Positions 52,648 through 61,400 of a stretch of 64,000 nucleotides of DNA are shown here, piece after piece; position 1 is the stretch's first letter, and each line of letters begins with the position of its first letter. The position numbers and the translations under genes were made by a program. The DNA is taken from NCBI RefSeq assembly GCF_013377905.1, contig NZ_JABKAV010000002.1, forward strand, positions 1-64,000. Reading direction: 5' to 3'. Below the pieces are notes generated by a model. That model saw only the letters and a list, made by a program, of their open reading frames with translations, searched no databases and was not told the origin of the DNA. The DNA is from Hymenobacter terrestris. GTDB taxonomy: Bacteria; Bacteroidota; Bacteroidia; Cytophagales; Hymenobacteraceae.

Positions 52648-53444
52648 GCACGCACTACGCCACGCTGGGCCTGCCCGCCAATGCCTCGGCCACCGACATC
52701 AGGCAGGCGTATCGGAAACTGGTGTGGCTAACGCACCCCGACCACACGCCCGACCCGGCTGCCCACGCGCGGTACCTGGCCGTGAATGAGGCATACGAGG
52801 TGCTGAGCAACCCCAGTCGCCGCGCCAGCTACGACGCGGCCTTGGAGTGGCGGGCGGCTGCACCATCGCCCTCGTTCCAACCGACTCCACCCCGACAACC
52901 TGAAGCGCACCCGCACCAGCCTGGTTTTCGGCCACCGACTCCACCAACGCATGTGCGCTACGCCAAAGAGTTCGCGCAGCTCCTTCCTTGGTTGAAATGG
53001 GTGGCAGCCTCCAGCCTGCTGCTAATCGTGCTGCTATTCGCCGATTATGCTACCACTATTCACCTGCCCAACGAAACCGTGCAACGGTTCGATTATGTTG
53101 AGCAGGGGAGCCGGGGAGGGAAACAAACTTACCTCGTTTTCTATACCGAGCAGGCTCGTTTCCGCACCCCAAGTACGGTAGACCTAGAACCTGGCGACCG
53201 GGTGCATGTCCAGCAGACACGCTGGTTTGGCAAGCCTCATCGTATAGCGGTGCTGTCGGGCAAGCTACGCGGGCAGAGCATAGAACTGGGCCGATTTGGC
53301 ATTTTAAAAGTGCTCGGCACTGGCGTTTTACTTTCTGCCCTGGGGGTGCTGCTGCTGCGACTGCGGCCCGATCAGATCTTCAACTTTGGGTTTGTTAATT
53401 GGGTGGCGGTAGGGCTGCTGTTGATGTTCTATGTATTTCATTGA
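52644..53444 (+). CDS. Membrane-anchored J-domain protein
   Basis: DnaJ-like co-chaperone, 266 residues. The J domain fills residues 1-65 (HYATLGLPANASATDIRQAYRKLVWLTHPDHTPD...VNEAYEVLSNPSRRASYDAAL) with an intact HPD motif for Hsp70 activation. There is no Gly/Phe or zinc domain. After a Pro-rich linker come a TM helix (WVAASSLLLIVLLFADYATTI), a small beta domain (about 145-215) and two more hydrophobic helices (VLGTGVLLSALGVLLL, WVAVGLLLMFYVFH). It probably recruits DnaK to the membrane. It is translationally coupled to the unknown gene upstream. Confidence 0.87.
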   Translation: MSTHYATLGLPANASATDIRQAYRKLVWLTHPDHTPDPAAHARYLAVNEAYEVLSNPSRRASYDAALEWRAAAPSPSFQPTPPRQPEAHPHQPGFRPPTPPTHVRYAKEFAQLLPWLKWVAASSLLLIVLLFADYATTIHLPNETVQRFDYVEQGSRGGKQTYLVFYTEQARFRTPSTVDLEPGDRVHVQQTRWFGKPHRIAVLSGKLRGQSIELGRFGILKVLGTGVLLSALGVLLLRLRPDQIFNFGFVNWVAVGLLLMFYVFH

Positions 53445-53652
53445 GATACCGACGCATGACGATGGCATTATCAACTACCTCGGCCTGTTCTTATTGAGAA
53501 TCTGCCTGCTGATGATTTAGGAGCAAGGCCATACCTTTTCGGTTCCGGGGTGCGCACAGCAAAGGGGCTTACCGCACCAAACGGCCGTAGCAACGGCTCA
53601 TTCTGGCATGGCAAGGCCCTCCGGAAGCTGGCAACCAGCCAGGCTCTTCTGC

Positions 53653-54141
53653 TTACTTCATGTTCACGAACTGCAGGGGCTGGCCGATGTCGGCGCTGCG
53701 AAGCACGGCAATGGCGGCCTGCAGCTCGTCAATCTTCTTGGCCGACACCCGCACCTGGTCGTCCTGCATCTGGGCCTCCACTTTCACCTTGGCGTCTTTG
53801 ATGGCCTTGATGATTTTGCGGCCCGCGTCTTTATCGATACCGGCGCGCACTTTCACGGCTTTCTTCATCATAGTGCCGCTGGCGTGGGCTTCCTCTGTGA
53901 AATCGAGAGCCGTACCATCAATGCCCTGCTTTACGAGGCGGGTGAGCACGATGTCTTCGAGGGCCCGGATGCGCATGTCGTTTTCCGAGGTGAGGGTGAT
54001 GACGTTCGTTTTCTTATCGAGCTCGATTCCGCCCTTGGTATCGCGCAGGTCGTAGCGGGTCTGGAGCTCTTTCTTGGCCGTGTTCACCGCGTTTTCGAGG
54101 GTTTGCGGATCGACTTTACTTACAATATCGAAGGAAGGCAT
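53653..54141 (-). CDS. yajQ: YajQ family cyclic-di-GMP/nucleotide-binding protein
   Basis: 162 residues, normal length. Typical segments: MPSFDIVSKVDPQTLENAVN at the N-terminus, KKELQTRYDLRDTKGGIELDK, DFTEEAHASGTMMKKAVKVRAGIDKDAGRKIIKAIKD and VKVEAQMQDDQVRVSAKKIDELQ at the C-terminus. The family has been linked to nucleotide and cyclic-di-GMP binding; the role here is not known. The ATG at 54141 is the family start; a 11-codon extension upstream is rejected. A perfect TATCTTTG promoter box lies 56 nt upstream on the minus strand. Divergent from the GNAT gene. Confidence 0.95.
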   Translation of the reverse strand: MPSFDIVSKVDPQTLENAVNTAKKELQTRYDLRDTKGGIELDKKTNVITLTSENDMRIRALEDIVLTRLVKQGIDGTALDFTEEAHASGTMMKKAVKVRAGIDKDAGRKIIKAIKDAKVKVEAQMQDDQVRVSAKKIDELQAAIAVLRSADIGQPLQFVNMK

Positions 54142-54197
54142 AGGGAGAGGGAAAAGGGAAGAAACGGTAGACACTGCCTTAACGCAGAAACATACGC

Positions 54198-54205
54198 CAA
54201 AGATA
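54198..54205 (-). promoter_or_regulatory. yajQ promoter -7 box
   Basis: Minus-strand TATCTTTG is an exact TAnnTTTG match, 56 nt before the yajQ ATG. Confidence 0.6.
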
Positions 54206-54272
54206 AGGGCGCGCCGCCGGCCGGCCGATCAAAACGGTCTTTGCGCATTATTCCCGTATTTAGGTGCCGCTC

Positions 54273-54761
54273 ATGTCCATTATCACGCCCCACACGCCGG
54301 CCCACTGGGCGGCCTACTACCGCCTCCGCTACGAGGTACTGCGCCAGCCCTGGCAGCAACTCCCGGGCTCGGAGCGCGCGCCCGACGACGACGCGCCCAC
54401 CACAACCCACGCCCTGCTCCTGGCCCCCGTCGAAGCTCCTCAGGCCATTGGTGTGGGCCGTCTGCATTCTTCGGCTCCGGGGCAGGGGCAGCTGCGCTTT
54501 ATGGCCGTAGCGCCCGCCTGGCAGGGCGGCGGCATTGGCCGGCAGTTGCTGGCGCACCTCGAAGCCGCCGCCCGGCAGCAGCAGCTGCACGAAATAGTGC
54601 TCCACGCCCGCGCCGAAGCCGTGCCGTTTTACGAACGGGCGGGTTATACAGTAGTGGCACCGTCGCACGTGCTTTTCGGCCGTATCCCGCACTTTCTGAT
54701 GCGCAAGGAATTGGTTGGCGGCAGTACCGAAACCCCACAGACAGCCACAGCCGGCCGGTAG
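54273..54761 (+). CDS. GNAT family N-acetyltransferase
   Basis: Probably transfers an acetyl group from acetyl-CoA to an amine on an unknown substrate. 162 residues. GNAT motif A (acetyl-CoA pyrophosphate loop) is LRFMAVAPAWQGGGIGRQLL, with Q-x-x-G-x-G/A pattern; the following EIVLHARAEAVPFYERAGYTVV is motif B. The ATG at 54273 is preferred to a GTG three codons upstream. A weak TATTTAGG box lies 8 nt before the ATG. The downstream thioesterase gene starts 67 bp later and may share the transcript. Confidence 0.88.
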   Translation: MSIITPHTPAHWAAYYRLRYEVLRQPWQQLPGSERAPDDDAPTTTHALLLAPVEAPQAIGVGRLHSSAPGQGQLRFMAVAPAWQGGGIGRQLLAHLEAAARQQQLHEIVLHARAEAVPFYERAGYTVVAPSHVLFGRIPHFLMRKELVGGSTETPQTATAGR

Positions 54762-54828
54762 CCCAAACCTGCTACGACTACCGGATAGCACCGGCCTTTA
54801 CTCGTCAACCCCACCTCGTTTCAGTCTC

Positions 54829-55299
54829 ATGGATAGCCCGCCCGATATCAGTGCCCTCATTGCCACCTACAACCAAATCAACCACTACGGCCGCGCCAAC
54901 GGCATGACGCTGCATGTCGACCAGCCGGGCAACATTCGCTACACTATGCGCGTGCTCGACGAGCACCTTTCCTCACCCAACACCTGCCACGGCGGCGTAC
55001 TGGCGGGCCTGATGGATGCGGCGCTGGGCGCAGCGGCCCTTTCGCTGGCTTTTACGGCCGGCGAGCTGGTTTCTACGGTCGAGTTCAAGATGAACTACTT
55101 CCACCCGGTGTACCTGCACGACGAGCTGGAGGCCCACGGCAGCATCGAGCACGCCGGCCGTACCCTGGTCGTCACCACCACCACCATCCGCTGCCCCTCG
55201 CGCGACAACCTCGTGGTGGCCCGCGGTCTGGGCACCTTCAACCGCTACCCCGCCACCAAGCGCGACTTCCGCGACCTACTGTTCCCCGGTACCATTTGA
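54829..55299 (+). CDS. PaaI-type hotdog-fold acyl-CoA thioesterase
   Basis: Hydrolyses an acyl- or aryl-CoA thioester. 156 residues, hotdog-fold length. The active-site region is SSPNTCHGGVLAGLMDAALGAAA with HGG and the downstream Asp, as in PaaI/YbgC-like enzymes; the central strand is LVSTVEFKMNYFHPVYLHDELEA. The ATG at 54829 fits the family start; the open frame runs further upstream but overlaps the GNAT gene. A hairpin with flanking heptamer repeats follows the stop. Substrate unknown. Confidence 0.87.
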   Translation: MDSPPDISALIATYNQINHYGRANGMTLHVDQPGNIRYTMRVLDEHLSSPNTCHGGVLAGLMDAALGAAALSLAFTAGELVSTVEFKMNYFHPVYLHDELEAHGSIEHAGRTLVVTTTTIRCPSRDNLVVARGLGTFNRYPATKRDFRDLLFPGTI

Positions 55300-55427
55300 G
55301 CTGTTAGCTGTTAGCTAAGAACCGAAAAGGCCCCGTACTCGATTGAGTGCGGGGCCTTCTTTTAGCTGAAATTGTTGGGTCTTCTCGAACGAGAGCTGAC
55401 AGCTATAAGCTCTCAACTAACGGCTCA
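55298..55427. repeat. Heptamer repeats flanking a terminator hairpin
   Basis: Starts GAGCTGTTAGCTGTTAGCT (TTAGCTG-type heptads, 55298-55317), then a 14-bp terminator stem (about 55327-55358, AAGGCCCCGTACTC/GAGTGCGGGGCCTT), then GAGCTGACAGCTATAAGCT (55393 on) in inverted arrangement up to the end of the NYN gene. It terminates the thioesterase and NYN genes, which converge here. Confidence 0.65.
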
Positions 55428-55431
55428 AAAA

Positions 55432-56454
55432 CTACAGACGCTCGGGCGAGCTGGCCGATTCGTGCTCCTCGTGCTCGTCGCCGTAGTTATCGTCGTCATC
55501 GTCCTCTGCACCATCCGGAATTTCGGGGGCATCGACTTTGCGCACATTGCGGGCGCAGTCCTCGTCGCGGTGGTTGCGGCCGACGGTGAACTCCACCCAG
55601 TCGCCTTCCTGCAGCTCGTTGAAGTCGCCCTCCGACATATCAGCGTAGCTGAAGAACAGGTTGTTGGGCGGCATCACCACGAAGCCGAAGCCGTTTTTGA
55701 GGTTTTTGATGGTGCTCATGCCTATCGTGCCAACCGGGCCGGCAGCCGTGGGACCGGTGGGGCGCACAGGCTTGGTGCTAGGGAAAGCGGCCGGCTCAGG
55801 CGTGTTCACAAACAGCGACTCAATCAGGTCGTCGCCATCGGTGAGGCCCTGGTCGATGATTTCGTGCATCTGTACCGGGTAGGTAGCTTGGTCGAGCAGC
55901 TGTTGCGAGGCGCGGGTAACGCGGTTTTCGCCTTTGAAATCGGTGTATTTAAAGTCCCAGTTGAGCAGCATAACGCGCGTGCCCACGGTGTTCAGCTTCT
56001 TGATGAGGGGCGCGTAGTCCGAGTCGCCGGCGATAAGTACCACCACGTCGAGGCTCTTGTGGATGGACAGCTCCAGGGCTTCGAGCGAAAGCCACACATC
56101 GATTCCCTTTTCCTGCAGACGACCGTCGCGGGTTTTCAGGGGCATGTAGTGGGTGGCAATGCCCATGTTCATGAGAATATCGTCGAGCAGCCGGTCGTGG
56201 AACAGACGGTCCTTGTCGCGGGCTTCCGTAGCCGAAAGGCGTCCGCGGAAGAAGTGCGAGTCGATGATCTGGCTCAGACGCACGTCGACGTCCTCTTCCT
56301 CGGCTACCTGATGGCGGATAAACTCATGCAGGCCCTCGAGGCTGATCCGGGCTTTCCGGTCGTGCTGGAAGTAGTAGTAATCACTGATTTTCAGGAAATA
56401 ATTACCGTCATAAAAAATACCAATCCTGATCAGCGGGCTATTCATCTGGTTCAT
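55432..56454 (-). CDS. NYN (PIN-like) domain protein fused to a cold-shock-like domain
   Basis: Probable RNA-binding nuclease, 340 residues. The N-terminal NYN/LabA-like domain (about 8-200) has the strand-1 Asp motif RIGIFYDGNYF and acidic residues in KGIDVWLSLEALELSI and DVVVLIAGDSDYAPLIKKL, consistent with the metal-binding site of PIN-fold RNases. From about residue 250 a cold-shock-like (OB) segment follows: GTIKNLKNGFGFV-like (STIKNLKNGFGFVVMPP), FFSYADM, GDWVEFTVGRN. The C-terminus is very acidic (DDDDDNYGDEHEEHE). This NYN-CSD layout suggests binding and cutting structured RNA. A TATCTTTA box (one mismatch) lies 88 nt upstream. Confidence 0.85.
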   Translation of the reverse strand: MNQMNSPLIRIGIFYDGNYFLKISDYYYFQHDRKARISLEGLHEFIRHQVAEEEDVDVRLSQIIDSHFFRGRLSATEARDKDRLFHDRLLDDILMNMGIATHYMPLKTRDGRLQEKGIDVWLSLEALELSIHKSLDVVVLIAGDSDYAPLIKKLNTVGTRVMLLNWDFKYTDFKGENRVTRASQQLLDQATYPVQMHEIIDQGLTDGDDLIESLFVNTPEPAAFPSTKPVRPTGPTAAGPVGTIGMSTIKNLKNGFGFVVMPPNNLFFSYADMSEGDFNELQEGDWVEFTVGRNHRDEDCARNVRKVDAPEIPDGAEDDDDDNYGDEHEEHESASSPERL

Positions 56455-57064
56455 AAAGAAATCTGGTTAAGCGCGAAAAAAGAGAGCGGTGCGGTTGCGG
56501 ACGAGAGAAAACGAATGGCCAACTACGTAGCAGAAGGCGGAGTAAAGATACGGGTTACTACGGTTTCGTTATAGTAATAATCCATAGCCGGAATGCAACA
56601 CCTGATTCGGGTAGGAGGATGAAGCGCTGGCCAAACCACTCTACCGGGCCACTAATTGGCGGATTGGAAGGCCGCGGTTATTGAGCTTATTACAGGAATT
56701 ACTACCGGCAACTGATTGATAAGGCCCTCTATAGCATTGTTACAAACTGTGGTGCAATACTATAGTATATCCAGCGTTTAAGCCAGTTCAAAAAATACAT
56801 ATTTCTTAATATTCCCTGACTGACCACATCTGGTTGCTTTACTGGTCACTGCATTCTGCCGAAGGTTCTTGTGTAAATACAATTTTACATGTCGCGCACG
56901 CCGACCTCCTTGAGGAAGGCATGCGTTAGGCTATGGAAAGGTAGGTTCCAACAACGCGGCTAGCCGAAAAATTCGGCCAAACGCTTCATTTCACAGTTCA
57001 ACCTATCATTACAGCAGACAAACAGAGTGATCTTACTGACCAGTAACGCCGATGGCTTTGCTGC
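56455..57064. other. 610-bp intergenic region without recognisable gene
   Basis: No credible ORF. It holds a perfect 12-bp palindrome ATACTATAGTAT (56757-56768) and a dyad TGTAAA-N6-TTTACA (56872-56889), either of which could be an operator. A 21-codon ORF after an AGGAGG (56619) is noted but not credited. The promoter of the NYN gene lies at the left end. The YdjM-like gene ends at the right edge. Confidence 0.45.
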
Positions 57065-57805
57065 TTAGAACTCCAGCCGGCTCACCACCAACCCCAGTAC
57101 CAACGCCCCATACACGGCGCAGATAATCACTTCGAGCAGATTACCGCTCTTGGAGCCAGTGCGGATAAGCGGGATGCCCAGGCTGGTATCGGCCAGGGGC
57201 ATAAACCACTTCACGCCGGCCTTGGTGAGCGAGTCGGCCAGCAGATGCGACACATAACCGCCCCCGGCAAACAGGGCCACGCCGTGCCAGCCCAGGCTTT
57301 GGTTGGCCAAGTGCCCGATGTAGGTCCAGGCGGCGGCGGCCCAGAGCGTGTGGGTGTAAGTACGGTGGCTGGTAAACGGAGCCAGAGAAATGAAGCAGCC
57401 CAGCATGCTCAGCCACACAAAACCGGTGTAAAGGCCCGCCACCACTGTGCAAAGACCCGTGAACAGCAATGCCAGCTTGCGGGTGGTTTCGCCCTGCATG
57501 GCCGCGCCCACCAGCCCGAAGGCCAGGGCCACCGTGAAAGCCAGCCGCCGGTCGGAACCGGGCGTGAGCTGCCATTGCGCGTAAGCGGCCACCACGGCAG
57601 CCACTGCTATAAAGGCCCAGCGCACGTAGTTCTGAGCGAAACCCAGGCGCTTGCTGAGGCGCGAGCTGGGGTGGTCGAGGTCGGGAGCCAGGGCCGAGAA
57701 GCCCGCCAGGGCAATGCCGGCCGGCGAGAACGGCACGCCCGGCACGAGGCCCGCCACGGCCACGCCGGTAATCAGGCCAATGGCCAAATGAGAAGAACCG
57801 CGCAA
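57065..57805 (-). CDS. YdjM/DUF457-type metal-dependent hydrolase-like membrane protein
   Basis: 246 residues with about six hydrophobic helices. The N-terminus RGSSHLAIGLITG and APDLDHPSSRLSKRLG (Asp and His residues) and the later HRTYTHTLWAAAAW and GGGYVSHLLADSLTKAGVKWFMPL segments match the YdjM/YfhP family of predicted membrane-bound metal-dependent hydrolases; the biochemical role is not established. The start is TTG at 57805; an in-frame stop lies at 57830-57832 with no ATG between. A palindromic element starts 13 bp upstream of the TTG and may carry or disturb its promoter. Confidence 0.85.
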   Translation of the reverse strand: MRGSSHLAIGLITGVAVAGLVPGVPFSPAGIALAGFSALAPDLDHPSSRLSKRLGFAQNYVRWAFIAVAAVVAAYAQWQLTPGSDRRLAFTVALAFGLVGAAMQGETTRKLALLFTGLCTVVAGLYTGFVWLSMLGCFISLAPFTSHRTYTHTLWAAAAWTYIGHLANQSLGWHGVALFAGGGYVSHLLADSLTKAGVKWFMPLADTSLGIPLIRTGSKSGNLLEVIICAVYGALVLGLVVSRLEF

Positions 57806-57817
57806 TTTTAGAGATTT

Positions 57818-57976
57818 GGGGATTAACGGTTACAAAAGAACGTCATGCTGAGCGAAGGCGCAGCCGTAGTCGAAGCATCTATACCGAAATGGTAATTCTG
57901 TCGTCAATAATTACTACTGCGGTAGAGATGCTTCGACTTCGCTCAGCATGACGTTCTTTTGTAACCGTTAATCCCC
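57818..57976. repeat. Palindromic MITE-like element with 40-bp perfect terminal repeats
   Basis: 159 bp. Perfect 40-nt terminal inverted repeats (57818-57857 and 57937-57976; both arms include GTCATGCTGAGCGAAG-type sequence). Further inside, GTCGAAGCATCT (57869-57880) pairs with 57926-57937, and TACCG/CGGTA and GTAATT/AATTAC also pair, so almost the whole element folds; only an 11-nt stretch of the left arm is unmatched. It contains no ORF. It is related to 33111-33207 and 8284-8391. It lies 13 bp before the TTG of the YdjM-like gene. Confidence 0.85.
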
Positions 57977-57991
57977 TATCACCTCTGACCG

Positions 57992-58207
57992 CTAAAAACT
58001 GCCGCCGCTGCCTTTTAGGCCGTTGTGCATATCCTGCACCTGGTTTTCGAGGTGGGTGAGGCACTGGCGGAAGGCATCTTCTGCCTCCGACTGTTCTTGT
58101 CGAGGCAGGGGGCCATCCTGGCGCACATGCTCGCTGATGAGGCGTAGCTGCTGCACCATCCCGTCCCACTCTTCGTTGCTACCTGCTGCTGTCTGCTTGT
58201 CTGCCAT
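57992..58207 (-). CDS. Small acidic helical protein of unknown function
   Basis: 71 residues, no signal peptide. Acidic and probably helical throughout (DGMVQQLRLISEHVRQ, EDAFRQCLTHLENQVQDMHNGL). No family recognised. The ATG at 58207 is preferred. It reads toward the YdjM-like gene and is separated from it by the palindromic element. Gene status rests on codon composition and good spacing to neighbours only. Confidence 0.5.
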   Translation of the reverse strand: MADKQTAAGSNEEWDGMVQQLRLISEHVRQDGPLPRQEQSEAEDAFRQCLTHLENQVQDMHNGLKGSGGSF

Positions 58208-58440
58208 AGCTTTAGGTGCGGAGCTCGGCCCCGGTGCCGCGTGAAGAGGGAAGGTACGAAGGGAACAAGTAAAAGCGGTGGAAACTTTCGGGGGCCGCTG
58301 ACGGTATTGACTAGCGCGCCACCCGCGCCGTGTGCCCGTACTGCCCGACCGGATTTTCCTCCGGCCGGGCTTCTACCGTTGCTGGCCGCACTACTTTAGC
58401 CGCGCCTTTATCCTGACATTCGCCTTAGCCGCTTCGCCCT

Positions 58441-61400
58441 TTGCAGGTTTCCGACTTCCTCAAGCTCTACCTCCTCGACCCCACCGTGCTGACCGTGGGC
58501 GCCCGCCTCAATCCGGCCACCCGCCGCTCCCTCGGCAAGGCCGCCAATCAGGCCGAGGCCCCCGCCCGGCTGCATTTGCGCGGGCTGGTAGGTTCGCAGG
58601 ATGCTGTGCTGGCCGCCGCGCTGCACCACAACTACCCCCAGCAGCCTCAGCTCTTCATCCTGCACGACCGCGACGAGGCCGCCTACTTCCTGGCCGACCT
58701 CCAGCACCTGCTGCCCGACGAGGACCCCCTGATGTTCCCCAGCTCATACAAGCGCCCCTACGCCTTCGACGAGACGGAAAATGCCAACGTGCTGATGCGG
58801 GCCGAAGTGCTGAACCGGCTGAATACGCGCACCCAAAACGAGGCTGCTCCACCGGCCAAGGCAAAAGCGTCGGCTGCTCATGTTCCTGCTAAAGATTCGG
58901 CCAGCGGGCCTGCCGGGGCGGAATCGGCGGACGCTTCTGCGCTAAAGGAGAAGGAGCTAACCGGGGCCCTCATCGTTACTTACCCCGAGGCGCTGTTCGA
59001 GAAGGTGATCAACAAGAAAAGCCTGGTGGCCAACACGTTCATTGTGAAGGTAGGCGACCGGCTCGACGTGAACTTCATCAGCGAGATGCTGGCCGAGTAC
59101 GACTTCGAGCGGAGCGACTTCGTGTACGAGGCCGGCCAGTTCGCGGTGCGCGGCGGTATCGTGGACATCTTCAGCTACGCCAACGAGCTGCCCTACCGCA
59201 TCGAGCTGTTCGGGGATGAGGTGGAGACGATTCGCACGTTTGACCCCGAGAGCCAGCTTTCCGTGGACAAGAAAAGCCAGGTGAGCATCATTCCGAACGT
59301 GCAGACCAAGCTGCTGCAGGAGACCCGGGAGGCGTTCCTCGACTTTATTCCGGGCGATACGGCCATTTGGGCCAAGGACCTGCGCCAGACGCTGGACGTG
59401 GTAACCGAATCGTTTGAGCGGGCCGAGGCCAACTTCCAGCAGCTGATGGCCGGGGCCGCGGGCATGCAGATTGTGAGCAAGCCGGCCGACTTGTTCGAGT
59501 CGGGCAAGAGCTTTAAGAAGCTGCTGGAGGGCTTTGCGGTGGCCGAGTTCGGCAAGCGGTTCTACTTCAAGACCGGCGAGGCTTTCCAGTTCACGGCCAA
59601 GCCGCAGCCCAGCTTCAACAAGGATTTTGGGCGGCTGGTGAAGAACCTGCACGAAAACCAGCTGAGCGGCTACACCAATATCATTGCGGCCGAATCGGTG
59701 CGGCAGGCCGACCGGCTGCGCACGATTTTCGACGAGCTCGATAACAACGTGCAGTTCCAGCACCTGCTGATGGGTTTGCGCGAGGGCTACATCGACGACA
59801 CCCTCAAGCTGCTCGTGTACACCGACCACCAACTGTTCGAGCGGTTTTACCGGGCCCAGGAGGGCCGCAAGTTCTCCAAGAAAAAGGCCCTCACGCTCAA
59901 AGAATTGCGCACGCTGGTGCCCGGCGACTACGTGACCCACCAGGACTACGGCATTGCCCGGTTCGCGGGCCTCACCCAGGTCGAAATAAATGACCGGATG
60001 CAGGAAGCCATCCGGCTGATTTACCGGGATGATGACGTGCTGACTGTCAGCATTCACGCTTTGCACAAGATTGCCAAATATAGCGGGGCCGAGGGCACGC
60101 CGCCCACCATGAGCAAGCTGGGCTCGCCGGAGTGGGAAAACAAGAAAAAGGCTGTTAAGAAGAAGGTAAAGGACATTGCCGCCGAGCTGATCCGGCTGTA
60201 TGCCAAGCGCAAAACCGCGCCCGGCCACGCCTTCGCCCGCGACTCGTTTATGCAGGCTGAGCTCGAATCGAGCTTCATTTACGAAGACACCCCCGACCAG
60301 GGCAAGGCCACCGAAGACGTGAAGCACGACATGGAGCAGCCCCACCCCATGGACCGGCTGATTTGCGGCGACGTGGGCTTCGGCAAGACGGAAATAGCCA
60401 TCCGGGCCGCGTTTAAGTCGGTGGCCGATGGCAAGCAGGTGGCCGTGCTGGTGCCCACCACCATTCTGGCCATGCAGCACTACAAAACGTTTCGGGAGCG
60501 GCTCTCGAACCTGCCCGTGACGGTGGAGTATGTGAACCGCTTCAAGAGCACCAAGCAGATAAAGGAGACGCTGGGCCGGGTAGCCGAGGGCAAAACCGAT
60601 ATCCTCATCGGCACCCACCGCCTCACCAACAAAGACATCAAGTTCAAAGACCTGGGCCTGCTCATTATCGATGAGGAGCAGAAGTTCGGCGTGAAAACCA
60701 AGGACAAGCTCAAGGAGCTGAAGGTGAACGTGGACACGCTCACGCTCTCGGCCACGCCCATTCCGCGCACCCTGCACTTCTCGCTGATGGGGGCCCGCGA
60801 CCTGAGCGTGATTGCCACGCCCCCGCCCAACCGCCAGCCGGTGCAAACCGAGCTGCACGTGTTCGACGAAATCCTGATTCGCGACGCCGTGGCCCGCGAA
60901 ATCAAGCGCGGCGGGCAGGTGTTTTTCGTGCATAACCGCGTGAAGGATATCGAGGAAATGGCCGCCATGGTGCTGCGCCTCGTGCCCGATGCCCGCATCA
61001 CCTACATTCATGGGCAGATGGAGGGCGACCAGCTCGAAAAGCGCATGATGAAGTTCGTGGACGGCGACTACGACGTGCTGGTGAGCACCAACCTCATCGA
61101 AAGCGGCCTCGACATTGCCAACGCCAACACCATCATCATCAACCGCGCCCACATGCACGGCCTGAGCGACTTACACCAGATGCGGGGCCGCGTGGGCCGC
61201 TCCAACAGAAAGGCCTACTGCTACCTGCTCACGCCCCCGGTGGCCGGTTTGCCCTCTGATGCCCGCAAGCGCCTGAGCACGCTCGAAGAATTCTCCGACC
61301 TCGGCGACGGCTTCAAAGTGGCCATGCGCGACCTCGACATCCGGGGCGCGGGCAACCTACTGGGCGGCGAGCAGTCGGGCTTCATCAACGATTTGGGCTT

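Noticed and set aside
56619..56684. 21-codon ORF preceded by AGGAGG
   Set aside because: Bacteroidetes rarely use Shine-Dalgarno, the peptide has no conservation evidence and no promoter is seen.
57834..57978. Possible CRISPR-like or IS element signal from repeated GTCATGCTGAGCG
   Set aside because: Only inverted palindromic arms, no spacers of regular length and no transposase ORF.
58957..61158. 733-codon open frame on the minus strand opposite mfd
   Set aside because: It is antisense to a well-conserved gene, has repetitive His/Val/Gly composition and no domain. High GC gives long shadow frames.
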